Virus record (IMG/VR): IMGVR_UViG_3300042881_001950
Location: 1 to 23,856 of that record
Origin: a virus
Length of the DNA stretch: 23,856 bases
Direction: 5' to 3' (one strand)
Part shown: positions 1 to 7,030 of the stretch, piece by piece
Layout: each line of letters starts with the position of its first letter
Numbering within the stretch: the stretch's first letter is position 1
The notes under the pieces: generated by a model
Databases searched by the model: none
Told to the model about the DNA's origin: nothing
The model's input: only the letters and a program-made list of their open reading frames with translations
Position numbers and translations under genes: made by a program

Positions 1-203
1 TCTTCTGCCACTACGGCCACCTAAGCCCGTGCGGCGAGTGGGTAGAGGGCGGCAACGACACGCGCTGGCGGCGGACGGCGGACTGGTACGAGACCGAGGC
101 GGCCGCCGAGGCCAGCAAGGCCGGCGAAGTCGCGGCCAAGGGGGCCAAGATGCTTGAGATGGCCGTGAAGCTGCTCGCGGCGGCCCGTGAGGTGCCCAAA
201 TGA
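1..203 (+). CDS. 3' end of a small unknown protein (partial)
   Basis: The reading frame is open from the left edge (codons begin at base 3) and stops at a TGA at 201-203. The visible C-terminal 66 residues begin FCHYGHLSPCGEW, with two Cys and two His close together, which could be a small metal-binding knuckle. They end in an Ala/Lys/Glu-rich helical segment. The stop overlaps the next start (ATGA), so it belongs to the same operon. The start lies outside the window. I do not recognise the family. Confidence 0.6.
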   Translation, partial: FCHYGHLSPCGEWVEGGNDTRWRRTADWYETEAAAEASKAGEVAAKGAKMLEMAVKLLAAAREVPK

Positions 204-445
204 ACTGGCAGATCCCGGTTAGCACGCAGTGCGTGATTGGAGTGGGGATCGCTGTCGAGATCGTTCACAGCCGACTGGCCTACATCAAGGAGAAAGGCAG
301 TCAGTGCAACCAGCGCAAGTTGATCGACGAGGCACTGCATCACGCCAACCTGCTGCGTGATTGGGTGCGGGCGAATCAGCCCGTGTACGAGCACCAGGAC
401 AAGGCAGACCGGAACGGCAAGCCAGGCCCAATGAGCGACGGGTGA
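200..445 (+). CDS. Hypothetical small protein, 81 aa
   Basis: The ATG at 200 overlaps the upstream stop as ATGA, and the stop at 443-445 overlaps the next start as TGATG. This double coupling is the main support that it is a real gene. The N-terminus (about residues 5-25) is hydrophobic without being a convincing membrane helix. The middle (30-60) is predicted helical with several Lys, His and Arg, and the C-terminus is polar. No motif is recognised. Position in the early operon suggests an accessory role in phage takeover or replication, but nothing in the sequence shows this directly. Confidence 0.6.
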   Translation: MNWQIPVSTQCVIGVGIAVEIVHSRLAYIKEKGSQCNQRKLIDEALHHANLLRDWVRANQPVYEHQDKADRNGKPGPMSDG

Positions 446-762
446 TGAGCGACTACTACCCCGACATCGACGCTGCAGTCTCGACGCTGCCGCTGTTCCG
501 CAAGACCGACCCGCCCACCAGCGTGGCGGCCGGCGAGCGGGCACGGGCGAAGTTCGTGACGGGGCAGGCCCGGGCGGTGCTCGAGGCCCTGCGGGCCGGG
601 CCGGCCGGCCAGACGGAGATCGGCCGGCGGTGCGGGCTACTGGCGCACCAGGTCAACAAGCGGTTGGCGGATCTGAAGCGTGTTGGGCTGGCGGTGCCGA
701 CCGGGCGCGAGGTGGTGAACGAGGGCGGGTGTCGGGAGCGGGAGTGGAGGGTCAAGGAATGA
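445..762 (+). CDS. Winged-helix DNA-binding protein, 105 aa
   Basis: I start this at the ATG at 445, which shares its A with the upstream TGA, rather than at an in-frame ATG at 361 that would overlap the preceding gene by 85 bases. After an N-terminal DPPTSVAAGERA stretch typical of small phage proteins, residues 40-85 form a helix-turn-helix: AVLEALRAGPAGQTEIGRR is followed by a recognition-type helix HQVNKRLADLKRVGL. A short wing follows near VPTGREVVNEGG. It likely binds DNA as a small regulator or replication accessory. The fold is seen from sequence pattern. The target and role are unknown. Confidence 0.65.
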   Translation: MSDYYPDIDAAVSTLPLFRKTDPPTSVAAGERARAKFVTGQARAVLEALRAGPAGQTEIGRRCGLLAHQVNKRLADLKRVGLAVPTGREVVNEGGCREREWRVKE

Positions 763-1184
763 CCACATCGAAGGCGGCTGAAAAACTGGTAGAGGCCATG
801 CTTCTTAGCGCGGGCTGGAATCCTGCAACTCCGGCAGTGGATCAAGGCGTGGATCTGCTGGCAACGAAGGAAGACGCCCTAGTCCGAATCCAAGTTAAGA
901 GCACTGAAAGCCAGCAAAGTGACGGGAGCTACAGGTTCGACCTTCGCAAGAAAGACGGCAGCGGATTGAGGCGGCCACGGGCGTGGTCGTTTGAAGTCGA
1001 CTTCGTCTTTCTGGTGTGCGGATCCCTGGTGTGGGTTCTGCCCGCCAAAGACTGCGACAAGAGCGCGATCCATGTACGGGCAAAAGACTGCGTCAACCCG
1101 GCTGGTGTAGATCGCACGCTAGTCAAGGTTTGCCACACCCCCTTCGGCCCACATCTACACGCATCTACAAACGGTGACGAATGA
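759..1184 (+). CDS. PD-(D/E)XK nuclease-like protein, 141 aa
   Basis: The ATG at 759 overlaps the previous TGA (ATGA). The N-terminus KAAEKLVEAMLLSAGW is the helix that precedes the active site in this superfamily. It is followed by DQGVDLLATK, then VRIQVKST, giving the Gly-x-Asp ... Gln-x-Lys spacing of PD-(D/E)XK enzymes of the PDDEXK_5 type (Asp at about residue 30, QVK at about 43-45). The length of 141 residues is normal for the single-domain family. It could be a homing-type or resolvase-like nuclease, or a DNA-repair factor. Base composition is visibly less GC-rich than the flanking genes, which suggests separate acquisition. The stop overlaps the next start. Confidence 0.65.
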   Translation: MTTSKAAEKLVEAMLLSAGWNPATPAVDQGVDLLATKEDALVRIQVKSTESQQSDGSYRFDLRKKDGSGLRRPRAWSFEVDFVFLVCGSLVWVLPAKDCDKSAIHVRAKDCVNPAGVDRTLVKVCHTPFGPHLHASTNGDE

Positions 1185-1387
1185 CCAGCCGGTGGTTGAC
1201 CAGCGACGAGGTGGCGCAGTTGCTGCGGGTGCGCCCGGCGACGGTGGCACAGTGGCGGTGGCGTCGGCGCGGGCCGGCGTTCGTGAAACTCGCTGACGGG
1301 CCGGCCGGGAAGGTCAGGTACGAGCGGCGGGAGGTCGAGCGGTGGATGAAAGATCCGAGTGGGTATCGAGCAAGGAGGACAAAGTGA
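1181..1387 (+). CDS. Excisionase/MerR-like helix-turn-helix protein, 68 aa
   Basis: The ATG at 1181 overlaps the upstream stop by four bases. The sequence WLTSDEVAQLLRVRPATVAQWRWRRRGPAFVKL, followed by RYERREVERWMKD, is the standard HTH_17 (excisionase/MerR-type) architecture. It has a DEVAQLL first helix, an ATVAQWRW recognition helix, a GPAFVKL beta-wing, and RYERREVERW as the last helix. Length matches phage Xis-like and AlpA-like proteins. It may act as an excisionase or as a transcriptional regulator. No integrase is visible in the window, so directionality control cannot be assumed. Confidence 0.75.
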   Translation: MTSRWLTSDEVAQLLRVRPATVAQWRWRRRGPAFVKLADGPAGKVRYERREVERWMKDPSGYRARRTK

Positions 1388-2520
1388 CCACGATTGAGCA
1401 ACTGAAGAACCACCCGGCGGCTGAAGCGTTCCCGATGATGGACGACGGCCGATACGGCGAGCTGCTGGCCGACATCCGCGAGAACGGCCAGCGGGAGCCG
1501 ATAACGCTGTGCGACGGCATGATCCTCGACGGCCGCAACCGCTACAGGGCCTGTTTAGAGGCTGGAGTCGAGCCAGTAGCGCGGGAGTTTGACGGCGACC
1601 CGTGGGCGTTCGCTTGGTCGCTCAACGGGGCACGGCGAGACCTGGAGGACGTTCGCCGGGCGCTGATCAAGCTGGAGTGTGACAAGGGCTCGGCCAAGTG
1701 GGCGGCGAAGCTGGCCAAGATCGCGGAGGATGGCCGGCGGAAGAAATCGGAGGCGGCATCTACGCGGCCGCGAGACGAAGGAGGCAGGCTGAAGCCATCG
1801 CCACAAGTGGATCACAGTGATCCACCAGTGGAGAAGCGGCACGTCGCCCGCGAGGCCAGGGCCGCTGAGGCCCACGTCTCGTCGTCAACAATGGCGCGGG
1901 CCGAGTTCATCGCAAAGCGGCCCGACATCGCAAAGAAGGTGATCCAAGGCGAGATCAGGCCGTCTGAGGCCATTCGCCAGATTAAGCGGGAACGGATTGA
2001 GAAGGAGGCCCCCGCACCTACAGGCAAGTTCAGGGTCATTTATGCGGACCCGCCTTGGTCATACGGGAACACGCAGCCCGACTACCACACTGAACAGCGT
2101 GACCACTACCCGGTCATGCCGCTGTCTGACATCTGTGCCATGCCGGTCAAGGAATGGGCCGAGGAAGACGCGGTCCTGTTTTTGTGGGTCACGTCACCGA
2201 TCCTCGAAGAGTCGTTTCAGGTGATCAAGGCCTGGGGATTTAAGTACAAGTCGTCCTTTGTGTGGGACAAGGTCCATCACAACATGGGTCATTACAACAG
2301 CGTCCGACACGAGTTCCTTCTGGTGTGCGTGCGCGGATCGTGCCAGCCTGACGTCAGGAAGCTGTTTGACTCTGTTCAGAGCATCGAACGAACAGGACAC
2401 AGCAAAAAGCCTGACGAGTTCTATGACATCATCGAAACGATTTACACCCACGGCGATCGGTTGGAGGTGTTCGCTAGGCGGCCACGCGATGGATGGAAGG
2501 CATACGGCAACCAGTCATGA
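1384..2520 (+). CDS. ParB-like domain fused to MT-A70 adenine-N6 DNA methyltransferase, 378 aa
   Basis: I prefer the GTG at 1384, which overlaps the previous TGA and follows a strong AAGGAGG at about 1370-1377, over an in-frame ATG at 1342 inside the upstream gene. Residues about 5-85 are ParB/Srx-like: paired 'YGELLADIRENGQREPI' and 'DGMILDGRNRYRACLEAGVEP' motifs. Residues about 215-375 are an MT-A70 domain with the catalytic DPPW at 222-225 (IYADPPWSYGN) and a VRHEFLLVCVRG strand. The methyltransferase part should methylate adenine N6 in DNA and the ParB-like part probably supplies DNA contact. This fusion is common in phages, where it is thought to protect phage DNA or alter gene expression. 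The DNA from about 2030 onward is less GC-rich than the surroundings. Confidence 0.88.
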   Translation: MTTIEQLKNHPAAEAFPMMDDGRYGELLADIRENGQREPITLCDGMILDGRNRYRACLEAGVEPVAREFDGDPWAFAWSLNGARRDLEDVRRALIKLECDKGSAKWAAKLAKIAEDGRRKKSEAASTRPRDEGGRLKPSPQVDHSDPPVEKRHVAREARAAEAHVSSSTMARAEFIAKRPDIAKKVIQGEIRPSEAIRQIKRERIEKEAPAPTGKFRVIYADPPWSYGNTQPDYHTEQRDHYPVMPLSDICAMPVKEWAEEDAVLFLWVTSPILEESFQVIKAWGFKYKSSFVWDKVHHNMGHYNSVRHEFLLVCVRGSCQPDVRKLFDSVQSIERTGHSKKPDEFYDIIETIYTHGDRLEVFARRPRDGWKAYGNQS

Positions 2521-2990
2521 GCACAGCCATTTATCCACATTCGCCAGTTAAAGACAGCCTGGAAAAAGGCCTGTCGTTTCAGGACTTTGTGTGCATTGAG
2601 CTGGCGAAGCGGCACATCGTTCTTCAGAACATCGGGAGCAAACGTTTCCAGTTTGAAGTCGGCGAGAACCTTCAGGGCTTCGAAATCAAGCTGGACAACG
2701 GATGCACGAAGTTTGGCCATCTGTCTATCGAGGTGGCTGAAAAGTCGAGCCGCGATCGCCTTTGGTGGACGCCGAGCGGCATCATGAGGAATGACAACTC
2801 AATCCTGTACATACAAGGAAACTACGAAGCGTTTTGGGTTTTCGCTAAGAACTGGCTGCGGCGATGGAAAGATGAAAAGTCTCCAGAGATCGACGAGTTC
2901 AATGGAACGATCCAGCGATTTTTTCTGGACATCGAGGTAGCAGACGTCTGCGCAATATGGAAATGGAGTAAGGAGCCCACGGATGGGTAA
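2517..2990 (+). CDS. Putative PD-(D/E)XK-type nuclease-like protein, 157 aa
   Basis: I take the ATG at 2517, which forms an ATGA overlap with the methyltransferase stop, rather than the in-frame ATG at 2493. The segment FEVGENLQGFEIKLDNGC...HLSIEVAEKSS has two Glu-x-Lys-like positions on adjacent predicted strands (FEIK and IEVAEK), reminiscent of the PD-(D/E)XK core. It is followed by aromatic-rich sequence (DRLWWTPSG, YEAFWVFAKNWLRRW). The family assignment is by pattern only. Tight coupling to an adenine methyltransferase raises the possibility of a restriction-modification-like pair. Composition is clearly lower in GC than most of the window. Confidence 0.55.
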   Translation: MSTAIYPHSPVKDSLEKGLSFQDFVCIELAKRHIVLQNIGSKRFQFEVGENLQGFEIKLDNGCTKFGHLSIEVAEKSSRDRLWWTPSGIMRNDNSILYIQGNYEAFWVFAKNWLRRWKDEKSPEIDEFNGTIQRFFLDIEVADVCAIWKWSKEPTDG

Positions 2991-3822
2991 CTGGATCAAA
3001 ATGCGGCACGACCTCTACGACGACCCGGACACCCGCCGGGTGGCCCGGATCACCGGCCTCGACCGGGACCAGGTCTGCGGCAAGCTCTACCGCCTGTGGT
3101 CGTGGGCGGATCGGCACGGCCACAACGGGCTGGTCCGGGCCGAGATCGAGGACTTGGACGATGAGATCGGGCACGTCGGATTCGGTGCGGCGCTCGTCAG
3201 CGTCGGCTGGCTCGTCACCCAGGAGGACGGGATCGTTATCCCGCACTGGGAGCGGCATTTTTCCGACTCTGCCAAGGTGCGGGCGCTGGCCGGCCAGAGG
3301 GTCGAAAAGCACCGCACCCGGCGGCGTAACGCTGACAGCGTTACACACCCGCCGGACGGTGTAACGCAGGATGCGCAACCAGATAAGAATAAGAATAGAG
3401 GAGATAATCCCCCTCCTCCTCCCCGCGATGCTTCGCAGGACCAGGCCGCCCTCCGGGCGGCGTGGGCAGCGGCGGCCAAGGCTGGCAAGGTGCAGCCCTA
3501 CCGGGCCAAGACCGTCCCGCCGGCCCTAGCCGAGCGGCTCGCGGAGCCTGGTTGGCTGGACGAGGCCCTGCAGGCCATCCAGCACCTACCCCGGTGCCGC
3601 TACTTCGACACGCCGGCCACGCTGTTCCAGCTGGTCGGGGCCGGGTTCGTCCAGCGGGTGCTGGCCGGCCAGTACGACGACCCCAAGCCGGCCAAGGCCG
3701 GGCGAGGGCCGGCCCACCTCGAGGACCGGCCGCCGGCCAAGGCGTGGACGGGTGACGATGCGGCGCGGCTGGAGGCGACCCGCCGCGCCATGGCGGCCAA
3801 GATGGCCCAGGAGGTGGCGTGA
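2983..3822 (+). CDS. Replisome-organizer-like / replication initiation protein, 279 aa
   Basis: The ATG at 2983 overlaps the upstream stop and is preceded by AAGGAG at 2970-2975. The N-terminus (WIKMRHDLYDDPDTRRVARITGLDRDQVCGKLYRLWSWAD) is the winged-helix 'replisome organizer' N-domain found in phage replication proteins. It continues to about residue 95 (VIPHWERHF). Residues 100-150 are a low-complexity basic and proline-rich linker encoded by unusual DNA containing inverted repeats and an AT-rich tract. Residues 155-279 are an Ala-rich helical C-terminal region that could contact a helicase or helicase loader. Lambda O and similar proteins have the same plan, with the origin inside the linker DNA. 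The role is inferred from this architecture. Confidence 0.65.
   Translation: MGNWIKMRHDLYDDPDTRRVARITGLDRDQVCGKLYRLWSWADRHGHNGLVRAEIEDLDDEIGHVGFGAALVSVGWLVTQEDGIVIPHWERHFSDSAKVRALAGQRVEKHRTRRRNADSVTHPPDGVTQDAQPDKNKNRGDNPPPPPRDASQDQAALRAAWAAAAKAGKVQPYRAKTVPPALAERLAEPGWLDEALQAIQHLPRCRYFDTPATLFQLVGAGFVQRVLAGQYDDPKPAKAGRGPAHLEDRPPAKAWTGDDAARLEATRRAMAAKMAQEVA
3326..3410. other. Candidate replication origin inside the replication gene
   Basis: GTAACGCT at 3326-3333 and AGCGTTAC at 3337-3344 form a perfect 8-bp inverted repeat with a 3-base centre. A 9-mer GTGTAACGC recurs at 3359-3367, inverted relative to 3338-3346. An AT- and purine-rich tract at about 3379-3409 (AGATAAGAATAAGAATAG and onward) follows in otherwise GC-rich DNA. 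Iterons followed by an easily melted tract within the linker of a replisome-organizer gene is the lambda ori/O arrangement. Function is inferred. Confidence 0.4.
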
Positions 3823-4022
3823 TGCTGTTTCGATGGATGCGATCCCGGCGCGAGGCCATGGACCTGGCCGAGTCGCTCGAGCGGGAGAACGAACGGTTAC
3901 GGGCCGAGATGGCGGCACGGGAGCGGTTTGTTGAAAAGGTGCTCGAGTTGTGCCGCGCCCTGCGGGACGTGAACGCCGACCTGGACAGAAAGCTGCTGGA
4001 GGCCACCAATGGGCAGGGCTAG
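3822..4022 (+). CDS. Small coiled-coil protein, 66 aa
   Basis: The ATG at 3822 shares its A with the preceding TGA. A GTG at 3819 in frame is an alternative start one codon earlier. After a basic N-terminus (MLFRWMRSRREAM), residues 15-60 are an almost uninterrupted charged helix with heptad-like Leu/Ala spacing (LAESLERENERLRAEMAAR, then VEKVLELCRALRDVNADL). This predicts a coiled coil and probably a dimer. The gene overlaps the downstream resolvase-like gene by 14 bases. I do not recognise a family. It could be a small adaptor of the replication or recombination proteins beside it. Confidence 0.6.
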   Translation: MLFRWMRSRREAMDLAESLERENERLRAEMAARERFVEKVLELCRALRDVNADLDRKLLEATNGQG

Positions 4023-4431
4023 CCGTGAGAAGGGGAAGCGCGGCGAGCGTATGGCTGCAGCCGAGCTGGGGGCGATCCTCAACGTGGAGGCCCGCAGGGG
4101 CGTTCAGTACCAGGGCGGGCCAGACTCGCCCGACGTCGTGTTGCCTGGCGTGCCGATCCACGTCGAGGCGAAGCGGACGGAGCGGTTGTCGTTGTGGTCG
4201 GCGTTGGAGCAGGCCAAGGCCGACGCGCCGGCGGGGAGCGTGCCGATCGTGTGGCACAAACCCAACCGCAAGGGCAGCGTGATCATCGTCGAGACCGACA
4301 GCCTATGGGCGTTGGCCCATGCGGTGTTCATGTCGCGACGATGGCGCAGCGCTGACGAGGACATCGCGCACGACGCCCGAGGATCGCGTGAGACGGGCGA
4401 CCATACTGGCGACGGCCCTGGAGGTGGCTAG
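4009..4431 (+). CDS. Holliday-junction-resolvase-like PD-(D/E)XK nuclease, 140 aa
   Basis: The ATG at 4009 overlaps the end of the coiled-coil gene. The core reads SREKGKRGERMAAAEL (basic first helix with the conserved Glu), then RRGVQYQGGPDSPDVV (Asp of motif II), then IHVEAKRTERLSLWSALEQA, where VEAK supplies the Glu-x-Lys pair at about residues 52-54 and the following helix completes the active site. GSVPIVWHKPNRKGSVIIVE gives the last strands. This is the Hjc/VRR-like plan of phage resolvases that trim branched DNA before packaging. Its position directly before the terminase fits. The last 25 residues are polar and may be a disordered tail. Confidence 0.72.
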   Translation: MGRASREKGKRGERMAAAELGAILNVEARRGVQYQGGPDSPDVVLPGVPIHVEAKRTERLSLWSALEQAKADAPAGSVPIVWHKPNRKGSVIIVETDSLWALAHAVFMSRRWRSADEDIAHDARGSRETGDHTGDGPGGG

Positions 4432-4562
4432 CGGCTGGTCGGGCGTCAGGCGGCCGGCTAGAGGCCCCCGTGTAGGTTCTCCTGGCAGATCTGACGCATA
4501 CTCAACGCCGCGAGCAGCCTTCCGTTGATACAGGGTTATGCCCGGGAAAACGCGGGTTTTTG
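4432..4562. other. Intergenic gap between replication and packaging modules
   Basis: These 131 bases are the largest gene-free stretch in the window. A short frame (about 4319-4528) runs through part of it, with a C-terminal RGPRVGSPGRSDAYSTPRAAFR-like basic segment, but it overlaps the resolvase gene out of frame and has no credible start. The last 21 bases form a terminator-like hairpin. No convincing promoter or small-terminase gene was seen. Confidence 0.5.
4541..4561 (+). terminator. Putative intrinsic terminator just before the terminase gene
   Basis: CCCG at 4541-4544 pairs with CGGG at 4553-4556. One G/G mismatch and a G-C pair lie inside, closed by an AAAA loop, and five T residues follow (4557-4561). 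The stem is short but has the right form and would end early-operon transcription. The T run abuts the terminase start codon, so it may act as an attenuator. Confidence 0.45.
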
Positions 4563-6650
4563 ATGACCACCAGCAAACCAGCCAGCGCCGCCTACGAGCG
4601 CCACAAGAAACGCGCCGCCAACGCCAAGCGGGCGGTGAGCGCCGAGGGTCGCGAGATCGGCGAGATGCCACCGGTCGCCGATCCCAAGCGGCGCGGGTTG
4701 TGCCGCCTCGACTTTCGCGCCTTTTGCGAGACGTATCTGGCCGACCTGTTCCCGCTGGCCTGGTCGCCGGACCACCTGACGGCCATCGCAAAGATCGAGG
4801 GCGCGGTCCTGCGGGGTGAGCTGTTCGCGTTCGCGATGCCACGCGGGTCCGGCAAGACGACGCTGTCGGAGGCGGCCTGTCTGTGGGCCATGCTGTACGG
4901 CCACCGGCAGTTCATCGTGTTGGTCGGGGCGGACCAAACGATCGCCAGCGCCATGGCCGACAGCCTGAAGGCCCAGATCGAGAACAACGACACGCTGCTC
5001 GAGGATTTCCCCGAGGCCTGCTACCCGGTGCGGTGTTTGGACCGCATTGCCCAGCGTGCGAAGGGGCAGACGTACCAGGGCACGCCGACCGAAATGCAGT
5101 GGGCGGCCGACCAGATCACGCTGCCATGGATCAAGGGCAGCGTCTCGGCCGGGGCCTGCGTCCGGGTCGCCGGCATCACGGGCCGGATCCGCGGCCTGAA
5201 GCACACCCGCCCCGACGGGTCGAGCATCCGGCCGAGCCTGGTCCTGATCGACGACCCGCAGACCGACGAGTCGGCCGCGAGCCCGTCGCAGTGCGCCACC
5301 CGGGAGAAGATCCTGTCGGGTGCGATCCTGGGCCTGGCTGGCCCCGGGTCGAAGATCGCCGGCCTAACGACGATCACGGTGATCCGCACCGACGACCTGG
5401 CGGACCGGCTGCTGGACCGCACGCGCCACCCGGCGTGGCAGGGCGAGCGGTCGCAGCTGGTGTACGACTGGCCCACGGCCGAGGACTTGTGGCTGGAGTA
5501 CGGCGAGCTGCGGCGGGCCGGGCAGCGGAGCGGGGCGGGGACGGCCGAGGCCGACGCCTTCTACGCCGAGCGGCGCGAGGCCATGGACGCCGGCAGCCGG
5601 GTGGCGTGGCCGGAGCGACACAACACCGACGAGCTGTCGGCGATCCAGCACGCCTGGAACCTGCGGATCGACCGCGGGGACGCCGCATTTTTTGCTGAGT
5701 ATCAAAACCAGCCGCTGGCCGACCACGTCGAGTCGGACAAACTTGACAAACGTCAACTGGCGGCCAGGGTGACCAACGTCCCGCGCGGCACGGTGCCGGG
5801 CAACCATCACCGCCTGACAGCGTTCGTAGACGTCCAGGACCGCGTCCTGTTCTGGCTGGTGGCATCGTGGTCCGACACGTTCGGCGGGCACGTCGTCAGC
5901 TACGGGTGCTACCCCGACCAGGGCGTCTCGTTCTTTGAGGCTGGCAGTGCCAAGCGGACGCTGGCCGCAGCGGCCAACGGGGCCGGGTTCGAAGCGGCGC
6001 TGTCGGCCGGCCTCGAGCAGGTGACGCAGACGCTGATCGGCCGGGACTGGCCGCGCGAGGACGGCACGGCCATGCGGATCAGCCAGTTGATGATCGACGC
6101 CAACTGGGGCAAGTCGACGCAGACGGTCCGCACGTTCTGCAAGCGGTCGCCGTTCGCGGGCGTGATCCTGCCGAGCCACGGCCGCGGCATCGGGGCCTCG
6201 TCGCCGGCGCTCAACGACAAGGGCAAGGCCCGCGGGGACCGGCTGGGCCTCAACTGGCGGATCGGCCAGGTCCAAGGCCAGCGGTCGTGTACCTACGACA
6301 CCAACTTTTGGAAGACCTTCGCGGCCTCCCGGCTGCGGCTGGCCACGGGCGACCCGGAGGCGATCGTGTTCTGTGCCGGGGAGCACGACATGCTGTGGGA
6401 CCATCTGACGAACGAGTATCCGGTGCGGACCGAGAGTGCCCGCGGCCGGGTGGTGGACGAGTGGAAGCTGTCAGGCACGCGGTTTGAAAACCACTGGTGG
6501 GACTGCCTCGTCGGGGCGGCCGTGGCCGCGAGCATCACGGGCGTGAGCCCGGCGGCGACCGAGACCGGCGGTCGGGCGAGGCGCAAGGCGGCGATCCCGA
6601 CCACACCCGGTGGCGCCAAGCGGATCGAGATTCGCAAACTTGGCACATGA
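4563..6650 (+). CDS. Phage terminase large subunit (GpA-like), 695 aa
   Basis: This is the ATP-driven DNA packaging motor and headful/cos nuclease. The N-terminal ATPase has Walker A PRGSGKTT at about 93-100 and Walker B LVLIDDPQ at about 226-233, followed by a TTITVIRTDD coupling region. The C-terminal RNase-H-like nuclease is seen as AFVDVQDRVLFW (Asp about 423), LMIDANWGKST (Asp about 512) and HWWDCLVGAAVAA (Asp about 647), the pattern of lambda GpA-type terminases. The length of 695 residues is normal for that group. I use ATG 4563. A TTG at 4560 is adjacent. No Shine-Dalgarno precedes it because a T-run terminator-like sequence lies there. The stop overlaps the next gene. Confidence 0.92.
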   Translation: MTTSKPASAAYERHKKRAANAKRAVSAEGREIGEMPPVADPKRRGLCRLDFRAFCETYLADLFPLAWSPDHLTAIAKIEGAVLRGELFAFAMPRGSGKTTLSEAACLWAMLYGHRQFIVLVGADQTIASAMADSLKAQIENNDTLLEDFPEACYPVRCLDRIAQRAKGQTYQGTPTEMQWAADQITLPWIKGSVSAGACVRVAGITGRIRGLKHTRPDGSSIRPSLVLIDDPQTDESAASPSQCATREKILSGAILGLAGPGSKIAGLTTITVIRTDDLADRLLDRTRHPAWQGERSQLVYDWPTAEDLWLEYGELRRAGQRSGAGTAEADAFYAERREAMDAGSRVAWPERHNTDELSAIQHAWNLRIDRGDAAFFAEYQNQPLADHVESDKLDKRQLAARVTNVPRGTVPGNHHRLTAFVDVQDRVLFWLVASWSDTFGGHVVSYGCYPDQGVSFFEAGSAKRTLAAAANGAGFEAALSAGLEQVTQTLIGRDWPREDGTAMRISQLMIDANWGKSTQTVRTFCKRSPFAGVILPSHGRGIGASSPALNDKGKARGDRLGLNWRIGQVQGQRSCTYDTNFWKTFAASRLRLATGDPEAIVFCAGEHDMLWDHLTNEYPVRTESARGRVVDEWKLSGTRFENHWWDCLVGAAVAASITGVSPAATETGGRARRKAAIPTTPGGAKRIEIRKLGT

Positions 6651-6787
6651 GCGCCCCGCTGATCACGTTCGTCGGGTTTGTGTATCTCGCCGTCGCCCTC
6701 GACCAGTGGTCGAAGGGCTCGCCGATGGCGATCGCATGGGCAGGCTATGCCCTCGCGAACGTGGGCCTCGCGCTGGCTGCCAAGTAG
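6647..6787 (+). CDS. Small membrane protein, 46 aa
   Basis: The ATG at 6647 overlaps the terminase stop (ATGA). The sequence is nearly all hydrophobic: residues 5-19 (LITFVGFVYLAVALD) and 26-45 (PMAIAWAGYALANVGLALAA) would form two membrane segments separated by a short polar turn QWSKGS. This is a membrane hairpin too small for family recognition. It might be a holin-like or accessory protein, though its place between terminase and the gpW-position gene is not typical for lysis. It exists mainly by virtue of coupling and a coherent membrane pattern. Confidence 0.55.
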   Translation: MSAPLITFVGFVYLAVALDQWSKGSPMAIAWAGYALANVGLALAAK

Positions 6788-6832
6788 CCAGACCCCCTGC
6801 GGGTTTTCTGCGGTCTGGCCTACCGTCGCAGC
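6788..6832 (+). promoter_or_regulatory. Intergenic hairpin plus TACCGT element (copy 1)
   Basis: CCAGACC at 6788-6794 pairs perfectly with GGTCTGG at 6812-6818. The block begins with the 16-mer CCAGACCCCCTGCGGG (6788-6803), which recurs exactly at 19429-19444. In both places TACCGT follows at nearly the same distance (6821-6826 here). TAnnnT is compatible with a sigma-70 -10 box; with it, transcription would start at about the A of the ATG at 6833, giving a leaderless message. There is no T run, so a terminator is less likely. Promoter function is inferred. Confidence 0.4.
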
Positions 6833-7030
6833 ATGAGCGACGAGATCCGTGACGCCATCGAATCGACCGCCAAGGGGCCGGCCCGTGTCCGCACCGACGC
6901 GGGCGAGGTCGAGGCGCAGGACATCACCAAGCAAATCGAGGCCGACAAGTATTTGTCAGCCAAGGCTGCGGCGTCGACCACCAAACGTGGTCTGCGGTTC
7001 AACCAGATCATCCCCAACGGCTTTTCCTAA
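6833..7030 (+). CDS. gpW-position head-tail joining candidate, 65 aa
   Basis: This small soluble protein lies exactly between terminase and portal, where lambda encodes gpW. It is rich in charged helix (EIRDAIESTAKGPARV, DITKQIEADKYLSAKAAA) and ends RGLRFNQIIPNGFS, a tail pattern I associate with small proteins at this position in other phages. The ATG at 6833 has no Shine-Dalgarno but follows a regulatory-looking element. The stop overlaps the portal start (TAATG). Function as a head-completion protein is by position and size only. Sequence similarity to gpW itself is not evident. Confidence 0.6.
   Translation: MSDEIRDAIESTAKGPARVRTDAGEVEAQDITKQIEADKYLSAKAAASTTKRGLRFNQIIPNGFS

Noticed and set aside
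1342-1383. Earlier ATG start for the ParB-like/methyltransferase gene
   Set aside because: It lies inside the preceding gene, lacks a ribosome site, and the GTG at 1384 has a strong AAGGAGG and an overlapping stop.
4319-4528. A 69-residue plus-strand frame overlapping the resolvase-like gene end and the intergenic gap
   Set aside because: It overlaps the better-supported gene out of frame for over 110 bases, has no ribosome site, and its sequence is Arg-rich without a family match. I considered a DnaA-like C-terminal domain and found no real match.
5364-6404. A 346-residue minus-strand frame opposite the terminase
   Set aside because: The plus-strand terminase nuclease motifs lie in this region. 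The minus frame has no motif and no ribosome site.
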